Origin: Methanocellaceae archaeon UBA148 | GTDB taxonomy: Archaea > Halobacteriota > UBA148 | Reading direction: 5' to 3' | Assembly: GCA_002495885.1 (NCBI GenBank) | Contig: DAHG01000072.1 | Location: 55,213-95,614 of the forward strand | DNA: 40,402 nucleotides | Shown: positions 40,278 to 40,402 of the stretch, piece after piece | How positions within the stretch are numbered: the first letter of the stretch is position 1 | Layout: each line of letters begins with the position of its first letter | Notes under the pieces: generated by a model | What the model saw: the letters and a program-made list of their open reading frames with translations, nothing else | Database searches by the model: none | Told to the model about the DNA's origin: nothing | Made by a program: the position numbers and the translations under genes

Positions 40278-40402
40278 ATGGTAAATTATCCACCTTATGT
40301 AAGTCCGTATGGAAAGATTCCTGAATTATTTAGGAGAATCAAAGAGGCAGCAGTACCATCAAAATTTACTAATGATTTTTTGTATGCCAAATTAGGTTTT
40401 AA
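40278..40402 (+). CDS. DUF5343-like protein, cut by the window end
   Basis: An ATG at 40278, behind GGGTGG, opens a frame that is still open at the end of the window (41 complete codons). The start MVNYPPYVSPYGKIPELFRR and the following EAAVPSKFTNDFL resemble the N-terminus of DUF5343 proteins, a helical domain of unknown function common in accessory loci of bacteria and archaea. A TATA-like element about 45 bases upstream supports a real gene. Confidence 0.6.
   Translation, partial: MVNYPPYVSPYGKIPELFRRIKEAAVPSKFTNDFLYAKLGF

Noticed and set aside
1..40402. tRNA or rRNA genes
   Set aside because: I looked for T-loop-like GGTTCRAATCC blocks on both strands and for rRNA-like stretches and found none; a covariance-model search would settle it.

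Overview
The window is a piece of a euryarchaeal chromosome, most likely from a methanogen, an anaerobic methane- or alkane-oxidising relative of the Methanomicrobia, or an Archaeoglobus-like lineage. The evidence is an archaeal aspartyl-tRNA synthetase, aIF-1A, a RIO1 kinase and a Dim2/Pno1-like KH protein, the archaeal pantoate kinase/phosphopantothenate synthetase route to CoA, an archaeal lipid prenyltransferase (DGGGP synthase type), methanofuran biosynthesis genes, and the nitrogen regulator NrpR. TATA boxes close to the consensus TTTATATA precede several genes and some transcripts look nearly leaderless. No rRNA, tRNA, CRISPR array or intact insertion sequence was seen. The exact lineage cannot be fixed from the sequence alone.

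Layout. 187-1470: aspS. 1698-2498: a solitary Swt1-type HEPN-like protein with a degenerate active-site motif. 10040-2925 (minus): an A+T-rich six-gene operon for a membrane complex of the group 4 hydrogenase/Complex I family. Its hydrogenase-like head subunits have lost every NiFe ligand and every ligand of the proximal [4Fe-4S] cluster, which makes it an Ehr-type (hydrogenase-related) complex. Two tandem 75-bp dyad-containing repeats sit directly upstream of its TATA box. 14480-10416 (minus): coaBC, pantoate kinase, phosphopantothenate synthetase and hisD, joined by short stop/start overlaps. 15269-14883 and 16418-15402 (minus): a DUF454 membrane protein, and a HisA-like protein with a DUF167 protein. 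16461-19367 (plus): methanofuran genes mfnD, mfnF and mfnB. 20346-19360 (minus) and 20481-22070 (plus): nrpR divergent from an FMN glutamate-synthase-like gene, with NrpR-like operator candidates between them. 23118-22306 (minus) and 23165-23977 (plus): nadC and aspartate dehydrogenase, two steps of NAD synthesis, divergent. 24478-25726: a lipid prenyltransferase and a bactofilin-like protein. 25825-27578: an HTH regulator coupled to a LarA-family Ni-pincer enzyme, converging on two-subunit fumarase (28954-27571).

29158-32702 is an accessory zone: a 3-TM protein coupled to a 58-residue zinc-ribbon microprotein, a TIR-like/zinc-ribbon gene broken by two single-base frameshifts, and a DrrAB-type ABC exporter. 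32908-33627 is a HAD hydrolase. 37039-33703 (minus) returns to core information genes (tyrS, aIF1A, rio1, a KH protein) followed by a DUF1614 membrane protein. 37169-39875 holds a Ca2+/cation exchanger, a ZIP metal transporter with paired inverted repeats at its promoter, and a rubrerythrin. The window ends inside a DUF5343-like gene.

How the genes fit together. Much of the window is cofactor and central metabolism: CoA, methanofuran, NAD, lipids, fumarate/malate and nitrogen control. Into this are set A+T-rich blocks (the Ehr operon, the ABC/TIR zone and the transport/rubrerythrin block) that look later acquired. The most unusual object is the Ehr-type complex: the proton-channel and antiporter-like membrane subunits look intact, but the peripheral head has no metal-binding ligands and no ferredoxin-like subunit is encoded beside it.
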